Below are positions 1 to 11,676 of a stretch of DNA of 64,000 nucleotides, one piece after another (position 1 is the first letter of the stretch; every line of letters begins with the position of its first letter). The position numbers and the translations under genes are program-made. The notes beneath the pieces are model-generated. The model had not been told where the DNA came from. It saw only the letters and a list, made by a program, of their open reading frames with translations, and did no database searches. The DNA comes from Vitrella brassicaformis. Its lineage: Eukaryota > Sar > Vitrellaceae. Where the stretch lies: NCBI GenBank assembly GCA_001179505.1, contig CDMY01000428.1, forward strand, positions 1 through 64,000. Reading direction: 5' to 3'.

Positions 1-806
1 AGGTGGAGGGGGTTGGGTGTAGTCCGATACACGCTCGTTCATCCGAAAAGGAGGAGAAACAGCCGAGAAATCACCAACTCAATCATGGGGGGTAAGTATG
101 ACATGAGGAGAGGGGGTGTACACACAAATTTAATGCAGCACATGGTGGATGCGGTCCATCGGCATTTCTGATGTAGCTGACGGTGTCGGCGGCCGCTGAG
201 GTGCCGTCAGCTCCAGGCTCCCCTGCGTCCATCTTCGCATCCGGCGAAGCACACGCACAGAAAAGGGCATGATTGTCACGTCACGCTTTCATTTCCTTCC
301 CACTTCTTTGCCTGTGTTTGGCTCACCTTGTCGTTGTCGTTTTCTGGTTGCATGTGCCCGAGCTCTGGATCAAAACACGTCGGCGATCGTTTAACGCACT
401 GCCCTATCATACTGCGACACACGTCTCAAGCGAAATTGTCGTGTCTGCACGAAGAATCCAGGAGTGGGACAGGGCGGCTGCGGTGGAATAGGAATTCCTA
501 CCATCAATTTGAGCTCGCACCCCTGCCGCCTGCTGTCAGCCTCATCCTCAGCAACGATGTTTGTTCGCGGCTCAGGCTTGTCGGTCACTAGAGGACGGCT
601 CCCGTTTTCCGCAGCTTTGGTCCCACGGCAGGGTAAGAGCCACTGCGATGGATCCGACGAGATGAGATGAATCCATCTGATCTTCTGGTCCTGCTCTCAG
701 GCCCTGCTGCTTGTGCTTGAGGCACGTGAGTCGGTTCATCTCTCGCCTAAGGAGGGAACGCCGATTGTCAAGAGTCGGCCGCAAGATCTCGCCTCGCAAG
801 GAGCAG
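1..806. other. upstream region of SDR gene, no confident gene
   Basis: No coding exon is convincing here. An ATG at 85 is followed after 7 bases by a very good 5' splice site (GGTAAGTATG), so it could be a tiny first exon or part of a 5' UTR of the gene that follows. Joining it to plausible downstream acceptors gave early stops, so I do not include it in a coding model. Confidence 0.4.
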
Positions 807-1987
807 ATGTCGTTGAAGGGACGCTCGGCCATCGTCACTGGAGCCTCAGAAGGCATCGGCTATGCTTGTGCCGAGAGTTTCGTCGGCGAGGGAGTCACGT
901 GGCTGCTTCTGATTGCACGCGATGAGTGAGTACGCCAGGCACCGGAACGAAGCAGGCAGCGCATGGCATGTCGACAAACTGTGTTCTGCCTTGTCGATCT
1001 TTTTGCAGGGGGAAGCTTGAGAGGGCGCGTGACGCGCTGAGGAGCCTGCCGGGTGGTGCTGAATGTGAGATGAAGATGCTCTCATGTGACCTTGCAGATC
1101 CATCCGGACCAGGTGTGGTGTGCTGCAAACGGACTCCTGCACACATGGACCTGCGCTGGTTGGTCAGACCGAATCATCGAGGCGCTGGAAAGCGATGGTG
1201 TGGACTCTGTTGACATCCTGGTCAACAACGCGGGCACGGCCGTCTTCCAGCCCATCGACGCCGTCACGGCGGACAGCTACAACACCCAGATGCAGCTCAA
1301 CGTGACGTCGCCCTACTTCCTCACTCAGAAGCTGTTGCCACGGCTGCAGCGGTCCGCCCATGCCTCTGTGGTCAACATCTCCTCGTATCACGCCAGAAAG
1401 GGGGCTGGGGTGTGTGCGACGGTGTACCAGATGTGCAAGCCGCAGTGGAGCGAATGACGACATCATGGGCACTTGAACTCGGGAAGAGAGGCATCCGCAT
1501 CAAGTGAGCGACGGAGAGGACAGCAGGAGAGCTCCTGATTGCCTCCAATCACTCGTTGTGTGTGATTGTTGGTTGTCTGGGTATTGGTGTGGGTGGCCTC
1601 CCTCGTTGCTTTCATTCAGCTGTGTTGCGCCGGGTACGGTGGATACGCCGCTTGTGCAGCGGAACCTGGGGGCCTTGCCGGCCGAGAGACGAGAGGCCTT
1701 TGAGCAAAACATCAAGAACGTCTACCCGCTCGCACGAATGGGGGTGGGTCACTGAGGAGAGACGGAGAGAGCAGATGAGATAGATGAGACGCCACACAGA
1801 CAGGTGCATGGAATGCGGTCATTTGCGGGGCGCTTGTGTGTGATGTGACGTGGCTATGTTATGTGTGGGTGTCAACCAACAGGTGCCGTCAGAAGTGGCG
1901 AGTGTGGTTACGTTTCTGTGCGGCCCGGGCGCCTCGTGGACGACTGGCGCTATCATCGCCTGTGATGGGGGATACACGGCCGTGTGA
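807..1987 (+). CDS. short-chain dehydrogenase/reductase (tropinone-reductase/FabG-like), apparent 1-base frameshift
   Basis: NAD(P)-dependent oxidoreductase of the SDR family; substrate unknown. Five exons fit: 807-925, 1009-1112, 1168-1503, 1620-1743, 1883-1987. The product shows the cofactor motif TGASEGIG near the N-terminus, NNAG at the end of beta 4, the catalytic YxxxK as YQMCK, the segment [11 protein letters not shown], and the typical SDR end [11 protein letters not shown]. Length (about 262 aa) is normal for the family. The reading frame breaks at 1437-1441: AAGCCGCAG reads into TGA at 1455, whereas one extra G would continue into [20 protein letters not shown], exactly what the family has after YxxxK. 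The summed exon length (788) is one base short of a multiple of three, which supports a single-base loss. It may be a recent pseudogene or a sequence error. No leader is visible, so it is probably cytosolic. Confidence 0.85.
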
Positions 1988-3353
1988 GGCGAGTGGATAG
2001 ATAGGTGGTGTGCGCGGCATGAAGGCAATTGCGGTCTTTTTGCCACAGAAGGGCATGGTTCAGTTTAGTGGGGCCTGGTCTAGGTCGTTGGCAGGGAGGA
2101 TCGGTCTGTTACAGGTCGATTGCCTCTTGTGACAGACAGACAAGAGATCTCTCTTCTCCTCCTTGACCTTCTTCTTAGCTCGACGACCTTTTCATATTTT
2201 GGACTAAGGTAGATAGACACGTTGAACCAACCGCATCAAGCAAGCAACGCTCAATGTCGCACACTGCACAGACAGGAACTTACGTGAGGTGGTATAGATC
2301 CAGCCGGCCACCTCACAGCCCCTCAGCGAAGCTGCTGTGTGGCCCATATGGCCCGCGGCTGACGACACAAGTATGCATGTATTTGTTAAACATGGTGAGG
2401 GGCTGCGCTGAGCTTTTCAGAGAGAGCTCTTGGCATGTGCTGTGCTGCTCAGCCCCGTCTCTCTGCGGCGAAGGTCAAGAAAGCACCAAGTTAAGGATAT
2501 AGTGAGTGGGTGGGTTGATAGTGTCTCACACGCACACACACGCATCAAAACGTCCGTCCACGTCATGGCCAGGCACTCACTGCAAGGGATGGCATGGCAC
2601 GGCGAGGCGCGCAGCCGCTCGAAGCCCGCACGCAATACGCCGCACCTGCACTGCACGGACACACATGGACACAGTGAGTGGCTCATGGATCCCACCCACA
2701 GTCACGCACACAGAGTTTAGAAAGGGCCAGAGACAGCCGGACAGACAGACCAGAGAGGACCGGAGGACCGGTGTGGTGTGGTGTGGTGTGTGTGGCCGCC
2801 TCCTTTCCCCCGTTGGTTATCAAGGAGGAGCCACACACACACACACTCACACTCTCACTCACACACACGCAGCGATAGGATAGATGGACCACATTTATGC
2901 ATTCCCACAGACAGACAGACCCACACAAACAACACGGGCACGCAATGCATTCGTACCTAAGTGAGTCAGTAGGTAGGTGTCTTGAGATAAACTCATCTAT
3001 GTCGGTGTTGGCTGGCTGGTTGATGGCTACCTTACCTTAGCTTAGCTGTCATGTCCCCCACGGCAGGCAGGCAGGCAGCTGACTGGTGGCTGCTGGCTGC
3101 ATCCTGTGGATGGGATTGTTTCTAAACATCAATCACACGAACGGAGAGCCCCCCCCCTCCCGTCGAGTGTCGTCCTCGAGGGCAAAACCCCACACACACA
3201 CCAATACACACACACACATGCGCCCCGCCCAGGTCCCCCAGCCATGCCATGCAGCACCAAGACTCGAACACTCAGGCACGGAGCACATGTCTGTCTGTCT
3301 GTCTATCCACTGCTGGTTCACCTGACTGACCCGTTCACCACTCCCTCACTGGC
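1988..3353. other. intergenic, microsatellite-rich, no gene seen
   Basis: This stretch between the SDR and Hsp110 genes holds short runs of (CA)n, (TGTC)n, (GGCA)n and (TGGTG)n, for example around 2775-2795, 2832-2872, 3064-3078 and 3188-3218. Open frames here are short, His/Thr-repeat translations of the microsatellites. I see no splice-consistent exon chain. Confidence 0.5.
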
Positions 3354-6300
3354 TCACGCCTGAGCGCCCCCGCCCTCCATGTTGGCGTCATTGTCTTGGG
3401 CTGGGGCGGCAGCCTCACCCGTCGCAGCGCTGTCGTCTGCCGCCCCTTCACCCGTGCCGCCCATCTCAGCGTCATTCTCTGAATGACAAAACAACAAGGA
3501 AGGCGTCGCAGCCTGCCATGGTTGGCAAATGTCTTTGGTCTGTCTGGCTCACTCACCTGGGTTGTCTGGCTTTGGTGGCGGTGGGGGTGCTGGCTTGGGC
3601 TCGCTCAGGATCTTGGTGGCCATCTCGTTGAGCGCCTGACATGACAGACACACACGGGAACACAGCACCAGTACAGTACTTTCCGCTGGTTTGTGATGGT
3701 GTGTGTGTGTGTGTAGGGTCTGTGTGCTCACCTGCTGTTTAGCAGTGATGTCCGCGACCTTGAGCAATGGCTCCTGGAACAGCGGACACGCCTCCTGCTT
3801 GGCCAACTGAACACACACACACACACACAGAGGTGTGCGAATCTCGCCACAACGGCCCCCCACCACCCTCTCTCTCAGTGTGTGTCTGCATGGCTGCCTT
3901 CCCTCCATACCATATCGTTGAGCCACTTTTCGATAGCGTCGCATTCGTTGACGATTGACTGCTTCTTGGCGGGGTCGATGTGGGCGTAGCGGTCGTCGGG
4001 CGACATGGCGGCGGTGCGGAAGTCCTGCAGGTTGGCGTAGCAGATCTGCACCTGCTCGGTGCGCCCCGAATGCTCCTCAAACCGCTTCTCAATCGGGGAG
4101 AACAGTCCCTGATCATCAACCAACGAATGGAGGGCAGCACACACACACAGGCTGGGCTGGGCTGGGGTGGGCTGGTGTAGTGTTAGTGTGGTGGGTGGGA
4201 CATAACATACGGTCATTTCGTCGAGTTTGCCGACGATGACGGACTTTGCGGCGTCCCAGTTGTCGTACAGCCAGTCCTCCGTCTTGGTCAGGTACTCCTG
4301 CAGTGACGCCTGAATCGAACCACACACAACACCGCAGCCACACCATCCACAAAAACAAACAGGTGGGTGCACGGAGCTCCGCGCGGGTGACCGTCACACA
4401 TGCGCCTGGCCTGCACTGCATGTGTCTCCTCTCCCTCCCTCCCTCCCTCCCTCTCTTCGTCCCTACCGCTTTAGCGGGTTCGACGAATTCCTTGAGAGAG
4501 TCGGTGATCTTTTCGCGCATTCTGTAGACGTAGGACTCGAGCTCGTTCATCTTTTCCCGGGTCTCGGCCACAATGCGGTCGTCGTTGCGCATGTTGAGCT
4601 CCTCCTCGTGGTAATCCTGAAACACAACCGCCCTCCACACAACACACGTCGTGGGTGGATGGTGCGGTGTGGTGTGTTGTGATGTGGATGTGCCGGCTTA
4701 CTTACCTTGACCTTCCTGGCAGGGACGATGCCTTTCCTGTCGGCGGTGATGACCTGCAGGTCGGTGCGGCGGGTGCGCTTCTTCTTCTGCTTGACCTCCA
4801 CCCACTCCCTGCGCAGTACACAGTGAGTGAACGGCACACGTGTGTGGTGGCTGAGGTGTGGTCTGGCGTGTGCCTTTTCGCACTCACTCTGCTGGTTCCT
4901 TCTTACTGTCCTCTGTGTCCATGGCTGCGGGTCCGCCCTCCGACGACCCCTGAGCCGCCGTGCCATTGGGCACATCCTGACAACACACGCGAGCGAAGGA
5001 GCAATGAGCACATCCATTTCTCTGTCTGACGTGTGTGCAGTGCATATGTCCTCACTCACCCCGTCCTGCTTCATTGCTGCGTCACCAGTATCGGCGTCCT
5101 TCATTGCTGGTCGGTCGACACAGACACATACACACACATACACACACACAGCCCGCACAGACAGACAGACAGACAGACAGACAGAGAGGAGATGCATCCA
5201 CGACACACACCCAGACGAAGCTCTCGCTCGGCTGACTGACCTTCGTGAGTGGTGGATGTGGCGGTCGCCCCGTCTCCCCCCTCGGCCGCCTGGCGTGGCA
5301 CCTCCTGGGGCGGTGGTGGCGGTGTGGGCTGCGGCTTCTTCTGCTTGACGGTCTCCTCGTACTCCTCCTCGACGTACTGCTGTGCCGACTCGACGGTGAA
5401 GATGCCGTCGTTGTCGAGCTTGGCGCGGATCTTGACCTTCTGCTTCTCGCCGCCGCTCTCGGGCAGCTTGATGTGATACTTCCCTGCACGTGGGTGGGCA
5501 CACACAGACGCACAGACACAGATGGACACACAGGGCGGGGGACGGTTGTGTGTGTGTGTAGTTACCGAGGTCGACAGGGACGCCGGGCGGGAGGGATTTC
5601 TCCTCGGAGTAGAAGACCTCAATCTCGAAGGGGCTGGAGCGCATGAAGGTGAGGCTCTTGGTGCTGCCCATTGTCGACTTGCAGGGGAACAACTCTGACG
5701 ACTTGGTGCTGACACACACAACACACCCACCCCACACACGCAGATAGACCCTGTAACGTGGTCTGTGTATCGGTCACACGCACCCGGTGCCGGTGACCCC
5801 GTTCTGCTGCTGGGTCTGCTGTCCTGCTGCCTCGTCGTCCATGGGCGCCTCGGTCTCCTTGCCCGACTGCTGCCACCGGATGCTGATCGGGTGGAACGTG
5901 ACGTCATGCACACTGAAGGGACGAACCTTGTACGCAGGAGATATCATCGCACCCTGACACACACAGACAGAGAGATCGGCGTGGTGCCCCCGGGGGAGAT
6001 GCCTGTCTGTCTGTCTGTCTGACCATGAGTGCGCATCCTCTGGCGACGGTTTCGTCTGCGTTGAGTGTCTTGCTGAGCTCCTCCTTCTGGAAGAACCGCT
6101 TGATGCACTCCTGCACCCACGGCACTCGAGTGCCGCCGCCGGCGATCTCCACATACGCTATCTGAGACAGCGACAGATCTGAATCAACACACAAAGGAAG
6201 AAAGGCACACGCAGACAGACACAAAGAGTGCAGAGGCGCGTCGGTCGGTATGCGTGTGTGTGAGACAGGCCGTTTGCTCCGCTCACTGCTGGCGGCGAGT

Positions 6301-8061
6301 GCCCTTTCCATGACTTGCTGCAGCCGGGGGATGAGAGGCTCACACAACTTCTCCAAGTCACCCCTGCACACACACACACACACACTTACACACATGAGTG
6401 TGGTTGTCTGTGTGCTCGCGTCGTTGGTCTGTCTGTGTGGTGGGCATCTGTGACCTCTTGAGCAGTCCGTGAATGTCTTCCTCCTCCATGACGCACTCGA
6501 CGTTGAAGGGCGCCTCCTGGTTGGCCGACAGGATCTTCTTGGTCTTTGTCGCGGCATCCTCCATCCTTCACACACACACACACACACACACACACATCCA
6601 CCACGCCATAGATGTGACACCTCGTCGACCGTTTCCACGCGTGTGTGTGGCATTGGCATGTGGCTGGCTCACTTGAGGCGTGCCTTCTTGCTGCCCATTA
6701 TGTCCATGCCCGTCTTCTTCTGCACACACCATTCGCAGACACACAAGGGATGGGTGGAGGGAGGGATGGGTGCGTGTCCGTCTGTCCACACGTGACGACT
6801 GCTAGCACACCTTGAACTCGGCCGCGAAGTGCTCGACGATGATGTGGTCGAGGTCCCTGCCGCCCAGCTGCCGGTCGGAGGCCTCAGACAGGATCTTCAC
6901 CTGACCCTTGACGTACTCAGCTACTGTCACATAGGTGATGCCGTGACCTATCATGCAGACACACACACACCCCACAAGCAGGCAATACAATTGTCTGTAT
7001 GTCTGTCTGTCTGTCTGTATGTCTGTGTGGTGTGTGGCGAGGCGATCGGGTCGCTTCGCTTACCCATGCAGACGAAGGCGACGTTGGACGGTTCGCTCTC
7101 GGAGAAGGTGTTAGACCGATAAATGCCGTAGTCGAGGGCAGCTGACCAATCAGTCAACACGCACACACAGACGCGTGCCCTCCTCCTGTCGGCATGTCTG
7201 TCAGTGTAGCTCAGCTCACTGGCAGTGTGTTCGTTGAAGACTCTGAGCACGTGGAGTCCGGCGATCTCGGCGGCATCCATGACGGCGCGGCGCTGCATGT
7301 CGGTGTACCACCCCGGGATGCCAATCACCACGTCGCGTACCGCCGTCCCAGCGTCCCTCTCGGCGATCTCGCGCAGCCTGTTGAGCAATGCCGCCAACAC
7401 ACGGCTGGCAGTGAACACACGCTCCTCCCCCTTGTAGTTCACCTGTCATGACACGGACAACGCAAGGGACGTTTGTGTGCAGTGCAGAGTGGCCAGCCGG
7501 CGCGGTCAGCGAGCGTGGCGTGCTTACTTTGAAGCCGACGAGTCCGTCGTCGGTGGGTACGATCTCTGCCAGCTCGAACTGCTTCTCGCGGGCGATGTCG
7601 GGGTCGTCATTGCAGCGGCCCAGCACCAGCTTGATGTTGCGACACGTGTTCTTAAAATTGGACTTGATCTGACACACAACCACATCACACACAGAGACAC
7701 ACAGCACGTCAATTCAACGCTGCTGCGTCTTCCTGTGTCTGCCTCAGGTAGCTCGGTTTACCTGCGCGACGGCCACATCGCCGACGAGCCGCTCCTGGTC
7801 CGTGTACCCCACCACAGACCTGACAGCACAGCACACACAGGGCACACCACCGGAGCCGAGAGTGCGTAGAGTACTGATGTGGTACGAGACACGCAGATCT
7901 GTGGCTGCACGGCACGCTGCCCTGCGCAACTGTCCGTCTGTGTGTCAAACTTACGGCGTGAGTCGCTCGCTGATCTCATTCCTGACGATGTGCACGGCGC
8001 CCGACTTGAGGGCGGCGATGCAGCACGCCGATGTGCCGATATCTATGCCGACGACACTCAT
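3354..8061 (-). CDS. Hsp110/Sse1-type heat shock protein (Hsp70 superfamily), about 22 exons
   Basis: Cytosolic Hsp110 acts as nucleotide exchange factor for Hsp70 and as a holdase. The N-terminus [20 protein letters not shown] at 8061 matches the Hsp110 ATPase start (family usual: MSVVGIDLG). Downstream exons, read on the minus strand, give [20 protein letters not shown] and [12 protein letters not shown] (7442-7210), [13 protein letters not shown] (about 6860-6815) and [20 protein letters not shown] (6160-6100), all Hsp70/110 nucleotide-binding-domain blocks. The substrate-binding part follows, with a long acidic/Pro-rich insertion (5350-4890) typical of Hsp110 rather than Hsp70. A helical tail with [13 protein letters not shown] and an acidic Gly-rich end come last. 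The final residues GGGAQA contain no ER retention signal and no leader is visible, so a nucleocytosolic location is inferred. At least 21 introns of about 60-130 bp interrupt it, many ending in (TG)n-CAG. Confidence 0.93.
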
Positions 8062-8413
8062 GGTGTGATCCTCGCGCCCTCAGCCACAGATCCTGATGCC
8101 TTTGCTTCACTCTGGCTCTGGCGCGGCAGGATGGCACTGGATCGCCTGCCACTGCGAGCTAATCAGGGAGGAGGCAGAGGAAGGCTCCGTCCCACTCTGC
8201 AGAGACGCCTTTTCCCTCTGCACGCACCTAGATCTTTGGATGGGTCAGGCTCGCGGCATGCAGTGCATTGCAGAGTGACACACACCACACCCTGTCCACT
8301 CACTGTTCGTCACTCTCAAGCGGAGCGATGCACAGTTACATAAAGAAACACAACAGGCTGCCCTGCCCGTTCCCCTCTCTCTTCCCCCCGACGACTGATG
8401 GCCGATCAATCAC
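8062..8413. other. intergenic between two minus-strand genes
   Basis: It lies between the Hsp110 start codon and the stop codon of the upstream minus-strand gene, so it should hold the Hsp110 promoter. No clear TATA box or coding exon is seen. Confidence 0.4.
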
Positions 8414-9624
8414 TCAGTTCTTGCCAATGTTGATGGCGGCATCGCCCCCCTTGGCCTTGGACGCGTCCAGAGGGTTCATCAGACTCTCGAACCATTGCAC
8501 AAACTCGTTCTTCTCCCCGCCCTGGGGCTTCTTCGCCACCTGCCTCATCCACACACACACAACCAAAGGGATGATTTAGTTGAGTGGGGCTAGGGAGAGG
8601 CGTTGCGCTCCTGTGTGAGTGGGTGAGACCTGACCTTGACAGGTTCGTCAGGGTATGCCCTCAGGTTGTAGCCGTACTCGAACTCGGCCTCCCCGCCCTC
8701 GGGCGACTCTTTGAGCTTCGGATACAGCTTGAACAGACCCTGATACATGTATCAGTACATCAGGCGAGGGACGCACAAGAAGACACACGAGCATATGGGC
8801 ACAAAGAAAGACGGGCTTATCGGGCGAGGCGAGCGCCGTGACTGACTGACCTTCTTCATCTGTTCTTCCTCCTTGTATATGACGTCATCGATCTTCATCT
8901 TTCTGGGGACGGCCATAGACCCCACCGGCACCCACGCCTCGTCAGGCAGACCTTTCGGACGAGCCCACACCTGACGGATGGACACACAGACGTCAAGCGA
9001 ATGAATGGTGCAGAGGACACCACACCCAGGGGCATGCCTGCCTGCCTGCCTGCCTGCCTGGAATCCATCCATCCATCATGTGCGGCCGGCCGGCCATTCA
9101 TGCTGCGTCACGTACGGCGTATTCAGGGATGCCCTTGGCGGCCAGCTCGTCATACGCCTTGGCATACTTCTGAGCCTGCACACAGCACAGCCAAACACCA
9201 CCACACAGACAGACAGACAGAGAGTGAATCAATGCCCATCGTTTTCTGACTGGTTGCTCGATCATACTTCAGGGTCGAGATCGTTGTCCTTCTTGCCCTT
9301 CTTGACGGGCTTGGGCGGCTTGTCACCAAAGCCTTTGAAGTCCTTTGCCGCATCCAACACACCCAGCCGCCTCCCGTCAGCAGCCAATCTTCGTCTCGGC
9401 GCTGACGGCGGGTCGAAAGATGCTGGCGATGAAGCATGCCGTGAGTGTGGCGCCGGCCACCTGAGGAGAGGAGGCTGAAAGCAGTGTGCCGCTGGCGGCA
9501 AGAGGAGAAGATGAGCCAAGATGGCGAAGATCGTGGCTGTTAGCCGTCGCCATTGACTGCATTTGCAGACGGCTGTTATCTGCCGACGAGCTGCCTCGGG
9601 AGGTGCCTCAGCCACAGGCGCCAT
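8414..9624 (-). CDS. plastid-targeted conserved protein, function unknown
   Basis: Five exons: 9624-9268, 9175-9116, 8970-8851, 8739-8635, 8539-8414, exactly 768 bases and 255 aa. Around residues 28-45 there is a hydrophobic signal sequence (TATIFAILAHLLLLPPAAHC) followed by Phe and a basic Pro/Ser/Arg stretch (FQPPLLRWPAPHSRHASSP), the form of a bipartite leader for a red-type complex plastid. The mature part is soluble, with KGFGDKPPKPVKKGKK, then PEYAVWARPKGLPDEAWVPV and a C-terminal block ending MNPLDASKAKGGDAAINIGK. The W-x-PVG pattern recalls small plastid proteins conserved in photosynthetic eukaryotes and cyanobacteria (possibly HHL1-like), but I cannot assign it. Its start is 229 bp from the divergent XLF-like gene. 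Confidence 0.8.
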
Positions 9625-9853
9625 CTGGCTCACTTCGTGAGGGGTTTGCGTTGAGCTTAGGAAACAGGGTTTTTGTGAAACGTCATTCATTCATCTCGAG
9701 ATCAGACGATCTGGTCGCTTTCCGTTACCTTAACGCCAAAAACGTCATTCAACGCACTCTCTTCTCACAGCGATAGGTAAACGACCCGGACCCGTCTTCT
9801 TACGCTTCTCCGGCAGTGTTCGTCCCCTTCTGGTCCACTTGAGCAGACTCGCC
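9625..9853. promoter_or_regulatory. shared divergent promoter region (229 bp)
   Basis: It separates the start codons of the minus-strand plastid protein (9624) and the plus-strand XLF-like gene (9854). Promoter activity is inferred only from the head-to-head arrangement; no TATA element stands out. Confidence 0.4.
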
Positions 9854-11359
9854 ATGAGTACCAAGGACTCGGAGCTGCCCTCTCGCTTCGACGACGCGCT
9901 GGCGCCTCTCCCATGGATAACACTCGGTAGGTAATCGACGACACGGATGCAGGCACTGCGAGAGCCAGCGATGTAGGTATCTCGATGCTGCTGCTTGTGT
10001 GCGCATGTGATACTCGAATGGGTCAATCATCACCTCACCTCCCCGACAGACGGCAAGGTGAGGTGGGCCAGATCCATCTCTCGGCAGACGGCAAGGCGAC
10101 GCTGCATGGGGTTGTGTACTGGTTGGTGTGTTCTCTGCAGGTGCCTTTGTACCTGAAGTTCTACGTAGATGCCGACTCGTGCACATACGCCCTGCTGGTA
10201 GGTAGGTAGGCCTGGTGGGCCTGCCAGGCCGACTGACTGACTCATGGGCCCATGGGCTTATTCTTCATTGGTCGGTCTGTCCATGCATCGCATCTGCAGG
10301 TGACGCAGGGCACGTATCTGTTCGGCTGCAAGGCCGACAAGGCCACCATACAAAGCAAAACGGTAGGAGGTGCACTGCACGACAAGAGGTGTGAGGGGCG
10401 GGGCGCACCCCACATGTGTGTTTGGATGGTGTTGGTTGTGTGTTTGTGTGACTGTGCAGGGCATGAGTGGCTACCCCGGTTTGGGGGCTGACGTGATGCT
10501 GCAGCAGCTGTCCCTGCTGATGGCCGACAAGCAGCCGCGCACCCAGTGCAGCTGCAAGTCCTTCCCCCCCATGGTCCACACACACACGTCCCCATCGCTG
10601 CTGGATCTCGAGTTCAAGTGCTTCCCCGGAGGCGGCGACACTTCGCTCGTCTGGACCTTCACCCTCACCCCACTCGATGCCAAGCGCTCCATGAAGATCC
10701 TGACGGCCACACTCATCAAGCCCTTCTGGTCGGCCTACCTCTACCCACACCTACCACCCAGCACCAGCGCCCACCCTGCTGGCGAGGATGCCCCCTTCTC
10801 CACCGACCCAGCCAAGGTGGCCCGTTCCAAGTTCACTGCCCATGTGAATGAGGTCCGCGCCGCCTCCCACACACACACACGAGGAGACGACGCCGACGTC
10901 TTCAGGGAGCACGTGGTGGACGCCGCCCAGCGACCCCTCAAGCCAGGCATTCTCAGCGAGACCTATCGCATCGAGTCGCCCTTCCCCAAGGCGTGTGTGC
11001 CCACGGCCGCCGCGAGCAACCGCTACACGGCCTTCGTGCAGCAGGTGTGGCAGCCGGCGGATGCCATGGTGGACAGCGACGTTGGTGAGCACCAGGCGTC
11101 GGTGGGCATCAAGATCGAGGAGGGTGAGGAGGGGGTGGGTGTGGGTGGTGAAGGTGTGGCAGCGGCAGCGGCAGCGGCGAGCAGCTCGACGGAGCCTGTG
11201 CATCAGGCGCCCGAGGATCCCGAGGTGCCGCGTGAGCCGGATGAGCCGGACGAGGAGTACACCCGCCGCGTGCAGCAGCACAGGAAGCGCAAGCTCGACC
11301 AAGCCGCGGCCGTAGCAGAGAACAAGAAACCGAAGAAGAAGAACATTCCTTTGCACTAA
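9854..11359 (+). CDS. candidate XLF/NHEJ1 (Cernunnos)-like DNA repair factor
   Basis: Four exons fit with frame continuity: 9854-9926, 10088-10197, 10300-10362, 10460-11359, 1146 bases and 381 aa. The order of segments parallels the XLF head domain. An early PW motif (APLPWITL) is followed by strand pairs LKFYVDADSCTYALLV and TYLFGCKADKATIQSK, a helix ADVMLQQLSLLMADKQ, a strand LDLEFKCFPGG, then SLVWTFTLTPLDAKRSMKIL and ATLIKPFWSAYL, where XLF has its WNFHC-type strand and the helix entering the stalk. The C-terminus is acidic, then strongly basic with KRKLDQ and NKKPKKKNIPLH, in the place of the basic Ku-binding tail of XLF. If correct, it would work in the nucleus bridging broken DNA ends with Ku and XRCC4/ligase IV in non-homologous end joining. 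The match was made by eye from family knowledge and is distant, so an unrelated nuclear protein remains possible. A near-repeat of the exon 2 acceptor lies about 60 bp upstream. Confidence 0.5.
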
Positions 11360-11676
11360 GCTTTGCATGTTGTGACGGCTTGTATGCAGCCGAGCCGACG
11401 CATGTGTTTGCTTGTACAGCGCTGTGTGTGTGCGTGTGGATCCAGTGTACTCCACCGCACCCATCCCATGACAGACTCCTTCATGAAATGTCCATCGCTG
11501 CGTGCGTCGAATGACTCACTTGTGCGCTGCTACCAACCAGTTTGTCCCATCGTCTTGCATTCAAGACACAAAAATCGACATACACACACACATTGCCCTC
11601 CTACCGAAATGCCCCTCTTATATTCAGCACACTCACTACCCGATTGATCACCCAACCCACTCGACGGCAAATCACA
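11360..11676. other. intergenic between convergent genes
   Basis: It holds the 3' ends of the XLF-like gene (plus) and the fructosamine-3-kinase gene (minus). No coding signal was seen. Confidence 0.4.

Noticed and set aside
85-100. Mini first exon ATGGGG with perfect donor
   Set aside because: No downstream acceptor gave an open frame joining the SDR start, so it was not added to a coding model.
2506-2960. Open frames rich in His, Thr and Ser on both strands
   Set aside because: They translate (CA)n and (GACA)n microsatellites and have no splice-consistent context.
4547-5737. 396-codon open frame on the minus strand within the Hsp110 locus
   Set aside because: It reads through several Hsp110 introns and contains repeat-derived Cys/Val/Leu runs; the Hsp110 exons lie in other frames and match the family.
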